DNA of 64,000 nucleotides from Streptomyces sp. ICC1 (GTDB lineage: Bacteria; Actinomycetota; Actinomycetes; Streptomycetales; Streptomycetaceae), in NCBI RefSeq assembly GCF_003287935.1, contig NZ_CP030287.1, positions 8,076,487 to 8,140,486 on the forward strand. The letters run 5' to 3'. The translations under genes were made by a program, and so were the position numbers. Every line of letters begins with the position of its first letter. Position 1 is the first letter of the stretch. The notes beneath the pieces were generated by a model that ran no database searches, was not told the origin of the DNA, and worked only from the letters and a program-made list of their open reading frames with translations. Positions 15,323 through 25,599 of the stretch are shown here, piece by piece.

Positions 15323-17464
15323 ATGACCGCGGCCTCTACCCCGATCCCGACCCCCACCCCGAGCCCCACCCAAGATTCGACCCGGGAATCGAGCCCGAGC
15401 CGCGCCCCGTCCGACGCGCACGCCCCGTCCGACAGCCGCGCCGCCGCCCCTTCGGACGACCCGCAGTCCTCCGAACGGCCCGCCGGCCGGCACCCCTCCC
15501 GCACCGCGCCCGCTTCCCAGGACCGCCCCCGCAGACCGCTGGCCGCCCTCGCCGCGCGCCGCGGAGCGCTCCTCCCGCTGGGCATCGCCGTGGTCCTGCT
15601 GATCCCGCTCGCCGTGGCCTTCCCGGGCGCCGGCAGCTGGCCCGCGGCCCTGGCCGTCGACCTGTCCGGGCCGCTCGGCCGCGCCGGCGACTGGATCATC
15701 GAGCACCGCGACAGCCACCCGCTGTTCCTCTACTTCTTCGGCCACCTCAGCAACGCCATCGTGGTGTCCGTCCGCGTCGTGTACGTGCTTCTCCTCGCCG
15801 CCGGCTGGACCGGGGTCACCGCCCTGACCGCCCTCGTCGCCTGGCGCCTCGCCGGCATCCGGCTCGCCCTGACCTGCGCCGCAGCCTTCGCCGCCTGCGG
15901 GCTGCTCGGCATGTGGGTGCCGACCATGCAGACCCTCGCGCTGATGGTCGTGGCCGTCGCCGCCTCCGTCGTACTCGGCGCCCTGCTCGGCCTCGCCTCG
16001 GGGCTCTCCCCGCGCGCCGACCGAGCCCTGCGCCCCGTACTCGACACCATGCAGATCCTCCCCGCCTTCGCGTACCTGCTCCCGATGGTGCTGGTCTTCG
16101 GCATCGGCGTGCCCGCCGCCGTCCTCGCCACCGTCGTCTACGCCGCCCCGCCCATGGCCCGCCTCACCGCCCTCGGCCTGCGCGACGCCGACCCGGGCGT
16201 CATGGAAGCCGCCGCCTCGCTCGGTGCCACCGGACGCCAACGCCTGCTCACCGCCCGGCTCCCGCTCGCGCGCCGACAGATCCTGCTCGGCGTCAACCAG
16301 GCCATCATGACCGGCCTGTCCATGGCCGTCATCGCCTCCGTGATCGGCGCCGGCGGCCTCGGAGACCGCGTCTACCAGGCCCTCGCCTCCGTGGACGTCG
16401 GCGCCGCCCTGGCCGCCGGCATCCCGATCGTGCTGCTCGCCGTGGTCATGGACCGCACGGTCGACGCTGCCGGCCGCCGCATCGGCGCCGCCCCCGTACC
16501 CGGAGGTGAACAGCACCTGCTGCGGCGGGTGTTCGCCGGCTGGTACGGCCGCCTGCTCACCCTCCTCGCGGCCGTCGCCGTCGCCGTCGCCGGCCGCATC
16601 GCCGGCAGCTCCCTGTGGCCCGAGGCCTGGACCGTCCCCCTGGCCGGGCCGGTCAACTCGGCCGTCGCCTGGATGACGGACCACCTCTACTCCGGCGTAC
16701 CCCTCGTCGGCGGCACCGCCGACTGGGCCGCCCGTTTCACCGGCTGGATCCTCGACCCGCTGCGCGGCGCACTCCAGGCCGCCCCCTGGTGGCTGCTCCT
16801 GCTCCTCGCCTGCGCGCTCGCCCTCCTCGCGGGCACCTGGCGCACCGCGCTCACCGCCGTCCTCGCCCTGGGCGCCATCGGAGTGCTCGGCGTGTGGGAA
16901 ACCTCCCTGGACACGCTCTCCCAGGTCCTGGCCGCCGTCGCGGTCACCCTCGTCCTCGGCTTCGCGATCGCCGTGGGAGCCGCCCGCAGCGCCCGGGCCG
17001 AGCGGCTGCTGCGGCCCGTCCTCGACGTGTGCCAGACCCTGCCGCAGTTCGTCTACCTCATCCCCGTGGTCGCGCTGTTCGGCGTCGGCCGCGCACCGGC
17101 CGCCGCGGCCGCCGTGGTGTACGCGCTCCCGGCCGTCGTCCGGATCACCGTCCAGGGCCTGCGCGAGGTGGACCCGGCCGTCGTGGAATCCGCCCGCTCA
17201 CTCGGCGCCACCCGCACGCAGCTCCTGCGGCAGGTCCAACTCCCGCTGGCCCGGCCCGCGTTGCTGCTCGCCGTCAACCAGGCCGTAGTGCTGGTCCTCG
17301 CCGTCGTCATCATCGGCGGCCTGGTCGGCGGCGGAGCGCTCGGCTACGACGTCGTCCTCGGCCTCGCGCAGGGCGACCTGGCCACCGGCCTGGTGGCCGG
17401 CGCCGCGATCGTCTGCCTCGGCCTGCTCCTCGACCGCCTCACCCAGCCCGCGAAGGAGGCCTGA
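15323..17464 (+). CDS. Glycine betaine/proline ABC importer, tandem-duplicated permease
   Basis: This 713-aa protein contains two ProW-type permease units. Unit 1 is near residues 200-400 and unit 2 near 530-710. Each has the EAA loop (unit 1 VMEAAASLGATGRQRLLTARLPLARRQ; unit 2 VVESARSLGATRTQLLRQVQLPLARP) and a QILPAFAYLLP / QTLPQFVYLIP segment. The duplication probably replaces the homodimer of single-unit systems. The N-terminal 75 residues are disordered Ser/Pro/Thr repeats. The ATG at 15323 follows GGAGGTGG. The gene is 52 bp after proV and 1 bp before proX. Confidence 0.93.
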   Translation: MTAASTPIPTPTPSPTQDSTRESSPSRAPSDAHAPSDSRAAAPSDDPQSSERPAGRHPSRTAPASQDRPRRPLAALAARRGALLPLGIAVVLLIPLAVAFPGAGSWPAALAVDLSGPLGRAGDWIIEHRDSHPLFLYFFGHLSNAIVVSVRVVYVLLLAAGWTGVTALTALVAWRLAGIRLALTCAAAFAACGLLGMWVPTMQTLALMVVAVAASVVLGALLGLASGLSPRADRALRPVLDTMQILPAFAYLLPMVLVFGIGVPAAVLATVVYAAPPMARLTALGLRDADPGVMEAAASLGATGRQRLLTARLPLARRQILLGVNQAIMTGLSMAVIASVIGAGGLGDRVYQALASVDVGAALAAGIPIVLLAVVMDRTVDAAGRRIGAAPVPGGEQHLLRRVFAGWYGRLLTLLAAVAVAVAGRIAGSSLWPEAWTVPLAGPVNSAVAWMTDHLYSGVPLVGGTADWAARFTGWILDPLRGALQAAPWWLLLLLACALALLAGTWRTALTAVLALGAIGVLGVWETSLDTLSQVLAAVAVTLVLGFAIAVGAARSARAERLLRPVLDVCQTLPQFVYLIPVVALFGVGRAPAAAAAVVYALPAVVRITVQGLREVDPAVVESARSLGATRTQLLRQVQLPLARPALLLAVNQAVVLVLAVVIIGGLVGGGALGYDVVLGLAQGDLATGLVAGAAIVCLGLLLDRLTQPAKEA

Positions 17465-17465
17465 C

Positions 17466-18452
17466 ATGCGCGACGCACACCCCCGGCGCACCCCGCGCCA
17501 CCGCCGCGGCGCGGCCGTACTGGCCGCCGCGACCGGACTCGCCGTCCTCACCGGCTGCGGGGCCGCCGACATGACCCGCCAGTCCTCCCCGTACGCCGCC
17601 GCCCAGGGCGCCAAGACCGTCACCCTCTCCGTGCAGTCGTGGGTCGGCGCCCAGGCGAACACCGCCGTCGCCTCCTACCTCCTCGAACACGAGCTGGGCT
17701 ACCGGGTGGACACCGTCCAGGTCGACGAGGTCCCCGCCTGGGACGCCCTCAGCCAGGGCCGCGTCGACGCGATCCTGGAGGACTGGGGACACCCCGAGCA
17801 GGAGGAGCGGTACGTCGCGGGCAAGAAGACCATCACCCCCGGCGGGGACCTGGGAGTGACGGGCCACATCGGCTGGTTCGTCCCCACGTACTTCGCCGAG
17901 GCCCATCCGGACGTCACCGACTGGAAGAACCTCGACAAGTACGCCGACCAGCTGCGCACCCCCGAAAGCCGCGGCAAGGGCCAGCTGCTGGACGGCTCCC
18001 CGTCCTACATCACGAACGACAAGGCGCTGGTGGAGAACCTGGGCCTGGACTTCGAAGTGGTCTTCGCCGGCTCCGAGGCCGCCCAGATCACCCAGATCAA
18101 GCAGTTCGCCAAGGAGCAGAAGCCCTTCCTGACGTACTGGTACGAGCCGCAGTGGCTCTTCGAGCGGGTCCCGATGACCGAGGTGAAGCTCCCCGAGTAC
18201 ACCGAGGGCTGCGCGGACGATCCCCAGAAGGTGGCCTGCGCCTACCCGAACACCCCGCTCCAGAAGTACCTCAACACGCGCTTCGCGGAGTCGGGCGGGA
18301 AGGCGGCCGGCTTCCTGAAGAAGTTCCACTGGACCAAGGAGCAGCAGAACGAGGTGTCCCTGATGATCGCTGAGGAGAAGCTGCCGCCGCAGCAGGCGGC
18401 GAAGCGGTGGGTCGAGCGCAACGAGAACGTGTGGAAGCCCTGGGTGGAGTGA
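17466..18452 (+). CDS. proX: Glycine betaine/proline substrate-binding lipoprotein
   Basis: This 328-aa secreted lipoprotein delivers ligand to the ABC importer. A signal peptide ends in the lipobox LAVLTGC (residues 25-31). The mature part is an OpuAC fold, with VQSWVGAQANTAVASYLLE and DAILEDWGHPEQE typical of betaine-binding proteins. Aromatic residues for a cation-pi cage (GHIGWFVP, TYWYEPQWLF) are present. The ATG begins 1 bp after the permease stop, confirming the operon GMC-proV-proW-proX. The stop codon is the first of four tandem GTGACGGA-like octamers. Confidence 0.94.
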   Translation: MRDAHPRRTPRHRRGAAVLAAATGLAVLTGCGAADMTRQSSPYAAAQGAKTVTLSVQSWVGAQANTAVASYLLEHELGYRVDTVQVDEVPAWDALSQGRVDAILEDWGHPEQEERYVAGKKTITPGGDLGVTGHIGWFVPTYFAEAHPDVTDWKNLDKYADQLRTPESRGKGQLLDGSPSYITNDKALVENLGLDFEVVFAGSEAAQITQIKQFAKEQKPFLTYWYEPQWLFERVPMTEVKLPEYTEGCADDPQKVACAYPNTPLQKYLNTRFAESGGKAAGFLKKFHWTKEQQNEVSLMIAEEKLPPQQAAKRWVERNENVWKPWVE

Positions 18453-18493
18453 CGGGGTGACGGAGTGACGGAGTGACGTAGCGCCGACGCTAC
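18449..18493 (+). repeat. Octamer repeat at proX stop, then hairpin
   Basis: Four copies of GTGACGGA-like octamers (18449, 18457, 18465, 18473) repeat the proX stop codon. They lead into the stem GTAGCG (18478-18483), loop CCGA and CGCTAC (18488-18493), a likely terminator shared with the convergent tetR gene. Confidence 0.7.
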
Positions 18494-19095
18494 GGCCCGG
18501 TCAGGGCGGCGTCGATCATGCGGCGGGCCGTGGCCGTCAGCTCGGCCCGGTCCGGGGCCGGGCGGGAGCGGGCGAGGGCGCCGGCGAGGCGGTCGTAGAG
18601 CAGGCCGTCCGTCCAGGCTGCCAGCAGCTCGGCGGACTCCTGCGGCCGCCGCGCGCCGAGGGCCGCGAGCACGGCGGCCGCACGGGCCCGCGCTCCGAGG
18701 CCGGCCTGATGGAGCTCGGCCTCCAGTTCCGTGTTCCGTGCGGCCTCCAGGCTCAGCTCGAAGCGCGCGAGCTGCCGCGCCCGGCCGGCGGTCAGCCACC
18801 GGTACAGCAGGGCGCCGAGCGCCCCGGCCGCCGCATTCCGGTCGGACCCCACCGCGGGGGCGTCGCCGTCGAAGTCCGCGAGGTCGAGCTCGGCCAGCCT
18901 GCGGTAGCAGGCGCCGATCAGCGCCGTCCGCGTGCGGAAGTAGTAGGAGGTGCTCCCCGCGGGCAGCGCCGCCGCGCCGTCGACCGCGCGGTGCGTGAGC
19001 CCCCGCAGGCCCGCGTCGGCCACGAGGCCGATCGCCGTGTCCGCGATCAGGGTCCGGCGGTCGGGGGCGGTCGCGGGCGGCGGGGGGGTGGACAT
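18490..19095 (-). CDS. TetR-family transcriptional regulator
   Basis: This 201-aa repressor has an N-terminal helix-turn-helix (IADTAIGLVADAGLRGLTHRAVDGAAALPAGSTSYYFRTRTALIGA, residues 16-60) with the GSTSYYF recognition-helix pattern, and an all-helical ligand-binding C-terminus. The start ATG at 19093-19095 is used here; a GTG lies two codons upstream. It is convergent with proX and head-to-head with a truncated pyrK. The true divergent partner, and probable target, is therefore likely missing from this assembly. Confidence 0.9.
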   Translation of the reverse strand: MSTPPPPATAPDRRTLIADTAIGLVADAGLRGLTHRAVDGAAALPAGSTSYYFRTRTALIGACYRRLAELDLADFDGDAPAVGSDRNAAAGALGALLYRWLTAGRARQLARFELSLEAARNTELEAELHQAGLGARARAAAVLAALGARRPQESAELLAAWTDGLLYDRLAGALARSRPAPDRAELTATARRMIDAALTGP

Positions 19096-19097
19096 GA

Positions 19098-19667
19098 GCA
19101 CACTCTACCCCCCTCCCCGACGGCCCGGTCCGCGCGGTCCTGGTCGCCGGCGGCTACGGCAGCGCCCCGATGTTCGCCCTCGCCGAGGAGATACGGCGCC
19201 GCGGCGGCCGCGTCGCCTTCGTGCTCGGCGCTTCCACCGCCGACCGCCTGTTCGGAACCGACCGTGCCGAGGCCCTCTCCGAGCACGTGTACGTCGTCAC
19301 CGACGACGGGTCGGCCGGCCGCGCGGGCCGGGTCACGGACCTGCTCCCCGAGGCCATCGCGGCGATCGGCGCCACCGAGGTCCACTCCTGCGGGCCGATG
19401 GGCATGCTCAAGGCCGTCACGGAGATCGCCGCCGCCGCCGGCGCGGCCAGTCACACCGCCGTGGAGGAGGCCATGGCCTGTGGCATCGGGATCTGCATGA
19501 GCTGCGTCCTGCCCGTGACCGGCCCCGACGGCGTCGCCCGTTTTCTTCGCTCCTGCACATCCGGCCCCGTTTTCGACGGCACCACCGTCCGCTGGGACGA
19601 GGTGGGGACCTTGCCCGAAGACCTCGAGGGCGCCGGTGCCATGACCCCGAAGGCGGGCACGCGGTGA
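19098..19667 (+). pseudogene. pyrK: 5'-truncated dihydroorotate dehydrogenase electron-transfer subunit
   Basis: The open frame begins immediately after an in-frame TGA at 19095-19097 and lacks the N-terminal FAD-binding barrel, about 100 residues. The NAD-binding half is present (AVLVAGGYGSAPMFALAEEI, VHSCGPMGML). So are the four [2Fe-2S] ligands in ACGIGICMSC and RSC, spaced C-x4-C-x2-C as in PyrK. The only ATG is at 19170, inside the Rossmann fold. PyrK normally passes electrons from FAD and the Fe-S centre to PyrD, so this product should be non-functional if the sequence is right. Its stop overlaps the pyrD GTG (GTGA). The break coincides with the tetR start and may be an assembly join. 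Confidence 0.8.
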
Positions 19668-20620
19668 ACCCCGAAGACGTCGACATGTCGGCACCGCTGG
19701 GTGCCCGCGTCACCCTCCCCAACCCCGTCTCCACTGCCTCGGGCTGCGCCGGCTACGGCCGCGAGCTGCACCGCTTCACCCCCCTCGGCGAGCTCGGCAC
19801 CATCACCACCAAGACCGTGATGCCGTACGTGCGCTCGGGCCGTCCCGCTCCGCGCATGGCCGAGACCCCCAGCGGCATGCTGAACTCGATCGGGCTCCAG
19901 GGCTCCGGCATCGACCACTTCGTCGAGCACGAGCTGCCCTGGCTGGCCGAGCGCGGGGCGCGGGTGCTCGTATCGGTCGCGGGGGAGCGCGCGGAGGAGT
20001 TCGCCGAGGCGGCGGCAAGGCTGACCGGGCAGCCCGGCGTGGTCGGCATCGAGGTCAACATCTCCTGCCCCAACGTCGCGAGCCGCGGCCTCGTCTTCGC
20101 CTGTGACGCCGACGCCTCGTACGAGGTGGTCAAGGCCGTCAAGGCGGCGGCCGATCCCGCGCTGCCCGTCTACGCCAAGCTGACGCCCGATGTGACCCGG
20201 ATCACCGATGTCGCGGCGGCCTGCGCGGACGCGGGCGCCGACGGGCTCTCGATGATCAACACCGTGCTCGGCATGGCCATCGACACCGACACGATGCGCC
20301 CGGCCCTCGCCGGGGTCACCGGGGGGCTGTCCGGGCCCGCGATCCGGCCCGTCGCCGTCCGCTGCGTCTTCCAGGTCCACGCGGCGATGCTGGCGGGCGG
20401 CGTCCGGCGGGTCCCCATCCTCGGCATGGGCGGGATCGCCTCCGGCCGGGACGCGCTGGAGTTCGTCCTCGCCGGGGCTTCCGGGGTGGCGGTCGGCACC
20501 GCGCTGTTCAACGATCCGTCCGCGCCGCTGAGGATCCGCGACGACCTGCGTTCGGCGCTCGCCGCACGTGGAATCGGGGCGTTCGAGGACGCCGTCGGGC
20601 TCGCTCATCGCACTGTCTGA
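19664..20620 (+). CDS. pyrD: Dihydroorotate dehydrogenase, class 1B type
   Basis: This 318-aa TIM-barrel flavoprotein oxidises dihydroorotate to orotate in pyrimidine synthesis. The FMN/substrate motif VEVNISCPN appears as IEVNISCPNVASRG with the catalytic Cys characteristic of class 1 enzymes. KLTPDVTRI, the SMINTVLG segment and the phosphate-binding GMGGIASGRDALEFVLAGA are present. Being class 1B it needs PyrK. The GTG start overlaps the pyrK stop by GTGA, which indicates coupling; an ATG at 19685 is an alternative. pyrF, which usually follows in Streptomyces, is absent. Confidence 0.93.
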   Translation: MNPEDVDMSAPLGARVTLPNPVSTASGCAGYGRELHRFTPLGELGTITTKTVMPYVRSGRPAPRMAETPSGMLNSIGLQGSGIDHFVEHELPWLAERGARVLVSVAGERAEEFAEAAARLTGQPGVVGIEVNISCPNVASRGLVFACDADASYEVVKAVKAAADPALPVYAKLTPDVTRITDVAAACADAGADGLSMINTVLGMAIDTDTMRPALAGVTGGLSGPAIRPVAVRCVFQVHAAMLAGGVRRVPILGMGGIASGRDALEFVLAGASGVAVGTALFNDPSAPLRIRDDLRSALAARGIGAFEDAVGLAHRTV

Positions 20621-20714
20621 CGAAATTCGAACGTCTTCCACCGGACAAAACAGGGGTAGTTTGTCCGTGATGTACGGTTCAGTGGAGGCTGACCAGGACT
20701 TTTCGTCCGTTCTC

Positions 20715-20744
20715 GCTGACGGGAGCGGTCATGGCCGCTAGTCT
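20715..20744 (+). promoter_or_regulatory. Candidate promoter for mihF-gmk
   Basis: GCTGAC (20715-20720), an 18-bp spacer and TAGTCT (20739-20744) lie in the 245-bp gap between pyrD and mihF, the only sizeable gap before this gene group. The -10 fits the TAnnnT pattern; the -35 is weak. Confidence 0.35.
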
Positions 20745-20865
20745 CCGACCAGAGTGAACGAGCAGTGATCGAGCAACACCGCTGTTCGGGCGCTTCCCTG
20801 GTGTGGTGCCCTCAAGCTCCCCACCGGTCCGTATCCGACAGTTCGACATCCGAGGTGACGTAGGC

Positions 20866-21189
20866 GTGGCTCTTCCGCCCCTTACCCCTGAACAGCGCGC
20901 AGCAGCGCTCGAAAAGGCCGCCGCGGCTCGCCGGGAGCGGGCCGAGGTGAAGAATCGACTCAAGCACTCCGGCGCCTCCCTCCAAGACGTCATCAAGACG
21001 GGCCAGGAGAATGACGTCATCGGCAAGATGAAGGTCTCCGCACTTCTGGAGTCCCTGCCTGGCGTCGGCAAGGTGCGCGCCAAGCAGATCATGGAGCGCC
21101 TCGGCATCTCCGAGTCCCGGCGTGTCCGAGGTCTCGGTTCCAACCAGATCGCTTCTCTGGAGCGTGAGTTCGGCACTCCTGCCGGCTGA
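20866..21189 (+). CDS. mihF: Integration host factor, actinobacterial type (mIHF/sIHF)
   Basis: This 107-aa nucleoid-associated protein has exactly the Streptomyces sIHF length. Its long N-terminal helix is [28 protein letters not shown] helix-two-turn-helix DNA-binding motif follows, with [22 protein letters not shown] and [18 protein letters not shown]. It binds DNA without sequence specificity, affects supercoiling, and in S. coelicolor influences sporulation and antibiotic production. The GTG at 20866 follows GAGGTGACGT; the longer frame to 20803 has no family support. It lies 61 bp before gmk. Confidence 0.96.
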   Translation: MALPPLTPEQRAAALEKAAAARRERAEVKNRLKHSGASLQDVIKTGQENDVIGKMKVSALLESLPGVGKVRAKQIMERLGISESRRVRGLGSNQIASLEREFGTPAG

Positions 21190-21250
21190 CGCGCCGCCTG
21201 AAGTGCGACCGGCGTTCTCAGGCAGTCCCGAGAAGCTGGATAATCGCTCT

Positions 21251-21814
21251 ATGGCAGCAGAGGTTCGTCCGCGGCTGACCGTGCTCTCCGGCCCTTCGGG
21301 GGTCGGCAAGAGCACGGTCGTCGCGCATATGCGCAAGGTTCACCCCGAGGTCTGGCTCTCGGTTTCGGCCACCACCCGCAAGCCGCGGCCCGGTGAGCGA
21401 CACGGAGTCCAGTACTTCTTCGTCAACGACGACGAGTTCGACAAGCTGATCGCCAATGGCGAGCTGCTGGAGTGGGCCGAGTTCGCGGGCAACCGCTACG
21501 GCACACCCCGCGGCGCAGTGCTGGAACGCCTGGAGAACGGCGAACCGGTCCTGCTGGAGATCGATCTCCAGGGCGCCCGGCTGGTCCGGGATTCGATGTC
21601 CGAGGCACAGCTGGTCTTCCTGGCGCCTCCGAGTTGGGACGAGCTGGTTCGCCGGCTCACCGGTCGGGGCACCGAATCGGCGGAGGTCATCGAGCGGAGG
21701 CTCGGCACCGCGAAGATCGAACTGGCTGCCGAATCCGAGTTCGATACCACCCTGGTCAACACCTCGGTCGAGGATGTGGCGCGCGAGCTGCTAACCTTGA
21801 TGAATGTTGTTTGA
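21251..21814 (+). CDS. gmk: Guanylate kinase
   Basis: This 187-aa enzyme phosphorylates GMP to GDP. The P-loop is [10 protein letters not shown] (residues 12-21). The GMP-binding segment contains [21 protein letters not shown] and the [15 protein letters not shown] motif. The lid is [14 protein letters not shown]. The ATG at 21251 is preferred over upstream starts inside the mihF gene because it matches the usual Streptomyces N-terminus. It is probably co-transcribed with mihF and rpoZ. Confidence 0.96.
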   Translation: MAAEVRPRLTVLSGPSGVGKSTVVAHMRKVHPEVWLSVSATTRKPRPGERHGVQYFFVNDDEFDKLIANGELLEWAEFAGNRYGTPRGAVLERLENGEPVLLEIDLQGARLVRDSMSEAQLVFLAPPSWDELVRRLTGRGTESAEVIERRLGTAKIELAAESEFDTTLVNTSVEDVARELLTLMNVV

Positions 21815-21883
21815 TCGTTGATCGATGTTCAGTCGATCGGTGTTCCTCAACTGATCTTTCAACCCATCTTCGGAAGGTAGAGC

Positions 21884-22156
21884 GTGTCCTCTTCCATTAC
21901 TGCGCCCGAGGGCATCATCAACCCGCCGATCGACGAGCTGCTCGAGGCCACGGACTCGAAGTACAGCCTCGTGATCTACGCGGCCAAGCGTGCCCGTCAG
22001 ATCAATGCGTACTACTCGCAGCTCGGTGAGGGCCTGCTCGAGTACGTCGGCCCGCTGGTGGACACCCACGTCCACGAGAAGCCGCTTTCGATCGCGCTGC
22101 GCGAGATCAACGCGGGTCTGCTGACCTCCGAGGCCATCGAGGCCCCGGCTCAGTAA
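21884..22156 (+). CDS. rpoZ: RNA polymerase omega subunit
   Basis: This 90-aa subunit assists assembly of the beta-prime subunit. The conserved core is [36 protein letters not shown], with a Streptomyces-type N-terminus (SSSITAPEG). The GTG at 21884 follows GGAAGGTAG. It is in the conserved order gmk-rpoZ-coaBC-metK-priA. Confidence 0.97.
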   Translation: MSSSITAPEGIINPPIDELLEATDSKYSLVIYAAKRARQINAYYSQLGEGLLEYVGPLVDTHVHEKPLSIALREINAGLLTSEAIEAPAQ

Positions 22157-22173
22157 GGCACGAGTTTTTCCTT

Positions 22174-22212
22174 CACCACAGGCCCGGCAGAACATCTGCC
22201 GGGCCTGTGGTG
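22174..22212 (+). terminator. Intrinsic terminator after rpoZ
   Basis: A perfect 17-bp stem (22174-22190 with 22196-22212) with a 5-base loop AACAT lies between rpoZ and coaBC. No U tract follows. It probably ends or attenuates the mihF-gmk-rpoZ transcript. Confidence 0.8.
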
Positions 22213-22290
22213 TGTCATAGGTGTCACAGGTGTGGGCGTCACGGGGTCGGTACAGGTCCAGGTCCAGGTCCATCCGAAGGGGCGTGTGTG

Positions 22291-23520
22291 GTGGGTAAGC
22301 CGAAGGTCGTACTCGGAGTCAGCGGCGGGATCGCCGCCTACAAGGCGTGCGAGCTGCTGCGCCGGCTGACCGAGTCGGGACACGACGTGCGGGTGGTGCC
22401 CACGGCGGCGTCGCTGAACTTCGTCGGCGAGGCCACCTGGGCCGCCCTCTCGGGCAACCCGGCGTCCACCGAGGTCTGGGAGACCGTCCACGAGGTGCCG
22501 CACGTGCGCATCGGGCAGTCCGCCGACCTCGTCGTCGTCGCCCCGGCCACCGCCGACATGCTGGCCAAGTCCGCCCACGGGCTCGCGGACGACCTGCTCA
22601 CCAACACCCTGCTCACCGCACGTTGCCCGGTGGTGTTCGCACCCGCGATGCACACCGAGATGTGGGAGCACCCGGCCACCCAGGAGAACGTGGCCACGCT
22701 GCGCCGGCGCGGCGCCGTCGTCATCGAGCCGGCCGTCGGCCGGCTCACCGGCAAGGACACCGGCAAGGGGCGGCTGCCCGACCCCGAGGAGATCTTCGAG
22801 GTCTGCCGCGGCGTCCTGCGCAGGGGCGCCCTGCCGGGCGGCACGGGCGGGCCCGACCTCGCCGGCCGGCACGTGGTGATCAGCGCGGGCGGCACGCGGG
22901 AGCCGCTGGACCCGGTCCGCTTCCTCGGCAACCGCTCCTCCGGCAAGCAGGGCTACGCGCTGGCCCGCACCGCCGTCGCGCGCGGGGCCCGGGTCACCCT
23001 GGTCTCCGCCAACGCCGCGCTCGCCGACCCGGCCGGGGTGGACGTCGTACGGGTCGGGACGGCCCTGCAGCTGCGCGAGGCCGTGCTCAAGGCGGCCGCG
23101 GACGCCGACGCCGTGGTGATGGCCGCCGCCGTGGCCGATTTCCGGCCGGCGCGGTACGCGGACGGGAAGATCAAGAAGAAGGACGGGCAGGAGCCCGATC
23201 CGGTCGCCCTCGTGCGCAATCCCGACGTCCTCGCCGAGATCTCCGCCGACCGGGCCCGGGAGGGGCAGGTCGTCGTCGGATTCGCCGCCGAGACCGACGA
23301 CGTACTCGCCAACGGGCGCGCCAAACTCATCCGAAAGGGGTGCGACCTCCTCGTGGTGAACGAAGTGGGAGAGACCAAGACCTTCGGTTCCGAGGAGAAC
23401 GAGGCGGTCGTCCTTGCCTCCGACGGGACCGAGACCTCCGTCCCTTACGGTCCGAAGGAAGCACTCGCGGACGTGATTTGGGACCAGGTCGCACCGCGCA
23501 TCGGAACGCGACGCGCCTGA
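22291..23520 (+). CDS. coaBC: Phosphopantothenoylcysteine decarboxylase / phosphopantothenate-cysteine ligase
   Basis: This is a 409-aa bifunctional coenzyme A enzyme. The N-terminal CoaC flavoprotein (residues 1-185) shows VLGVSGGIAAYKA, the PHVRIGQSADLVVVAPATADML region and the PAMHTEMWEHPA substrate-recognition clamp. The C-terminal CoaB domain shows VVISAGGTREPLDPVRFLGNRSSGKQGYALA and the NEVGETKTFGSEENEAVVL segment. Start GTG 22291 or 22288, after CCGAAGGGGC. It is separate from rpoZ because a strong terminator intervenes. Confidence 0.95.
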   Translation: MGKPKVVLGVSGGIAAYKACELLRRLTESGHDVRVVPTAASLNFVGEATWAALSGNPASTEVWETVHEVPHVRIGQSADLVVVAPATADMLAKSAHGLADDLLTNTLLTARCPVVFAPAMHTEMWEHPATQENVATLRRRGAVVIEPAVGRLTGKDTGKGRLPDPEEIFEVCRGVLRRGALPGGTGGPDLAGRHVVISAGGTREPLDPVRFLGNRSSGKQGYALARTAVARGARVTLVSANAALADPAGVDVVRVGTALQLREAVLKAAADADAVVMAAAVADFRPARYADGKIKKKDGQEPDPVALVRNPDVLAEISADRAREGQVVVGFAAETDDVLANGRAKLIRKGCDLLVVNEVGETKTFGSEENEAVVLASDGTETSVPYGPKEALADVIWDQVAPRIGTRRA

Positions 23521-23715
23521 GCGGTGCCTCTTCTCCCCGGCAATTCCTTGCGTCAGAATGGAGTGCCGCAGGTCACACGCCTCCCACAGGGCGAGACGGG
23601 TGGTCCAGCGCACGGTGGCGACCGATAAACTGCATCCGGAACGTGATCGGGCGCAGCCTCCGATGTGGTTCCGCCAATGATTCAGCCAGCAGCCGCTGCA
23701 ACCCCAGGGAGCGTT

Positions 23716-24924
<1,209 letters not shown>

Positions 24925-24940
24925 GCACCAGAGCCCGTGA

Positions 24941-24976
24941 CGCGAGGCCCCGGACCCCACGGTCCGGGGCCTCGCG
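24941..24976 (+). terminator. Intrinsic terminator after metK
   Basis: A 16-bp perfect stem, 24941-24956 with 24961-24976, and a CCAC tetraloop (24957-24960) lie 17 bp after the metK stop. Confidence 0.85.
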
Positions 24977-25048
24977 CGTGCCCGTGGGAAAGCGGGCGGG
25001 CGCGGCCGGATCCGGCCGCTGTCGGTGGGGTTTGGTAAGAATGCGGGT

Positions 25049-25597
25049 GTGAGCAGCACGAACGAAACCGGGCAGCGGGGCGGGGACGGGCCCGGCGGCC
25101 CGCCGGAGCAGCTCGCGCTGATGCGGGAGATGGTCGCCGAGGCGAAGGCCAAGGCGCCCAAGGCCAAACCGCGGACCTGGCGCGGAGCCGCCGTCGCCGA
25201 GGACCTGCCCGTCGCCCGCGTCCTCGTGAACAAGGGCGTGCTCCACCTCGACCGGCTCTTCGACTACGCGGTTCCCGCCGAGCTCTCCGAGTCCGCCCGG
25301 CCGGGCGTCCGCGTCCGGGTCCGCTTCGGCGCCGGATCCCACCGCGTCCACGGCGGCCGCCGGGAGGGCGGCGGGCTCATCGACGGCTTCGTCGTCGAGC
25401 GCCGCGCCGAATCCGACTACGACGGCGCGCTCGCGGCCCTCGCCCAGGTCGTCTCGCCCGAGGTCGTCCTAGGCCCCCGCATGCTCGCCCTGGCCCGCGC
25501 CGTGGCCGACCGGTACGCCGGCAGCCTCGCCGACGTGCTCCAGCTCGCGCTGCCCGCGCGCAGCGCGCGCGCCGAGGGCAGGCCGGCCCCCGAACGG
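25049..25597 (+). pseudogene. priA: Primosomal helicase PriA, N-terminal fragment only
   Basis: From GTG 25049 the frame encodes about 180 residues of Streptomyces-type PriA. It has the disordered start, RVLVNKGVLHLDRLFDYAVP (the 3'-DNA-end binding domain), GVRVRVRFGAG, and GPRMLALARAVADRYAGSLADVLQLALP. After ARAEGRPAPE near 25597 PriA similarity stops. The helicase domains and zinc-binding Cys cluster, about 500 residues, are missing. The position right after metK is the normal one, so the gene start is authentic and the loss is at the join. The frame happens to stay open into the PKS, which makes a spurious 2423-codon fusion. Confidence 0.85.
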
Positions 25598-25599
25598 GC

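Noticed and set aside
19085..19115. GAGCACAC near the tetR/pyrK break, resembling part of a TruSeq adapter
   Set aside because: Only eight bases match and the rest does not align; it can arise by chance and is within the tetR start region.
23521..23715. Possible SAM riboswitch upstream of metK
   Set aside because: I looked for a SAM-I or SAM-II/IV-like core and did not find the conserved helices.
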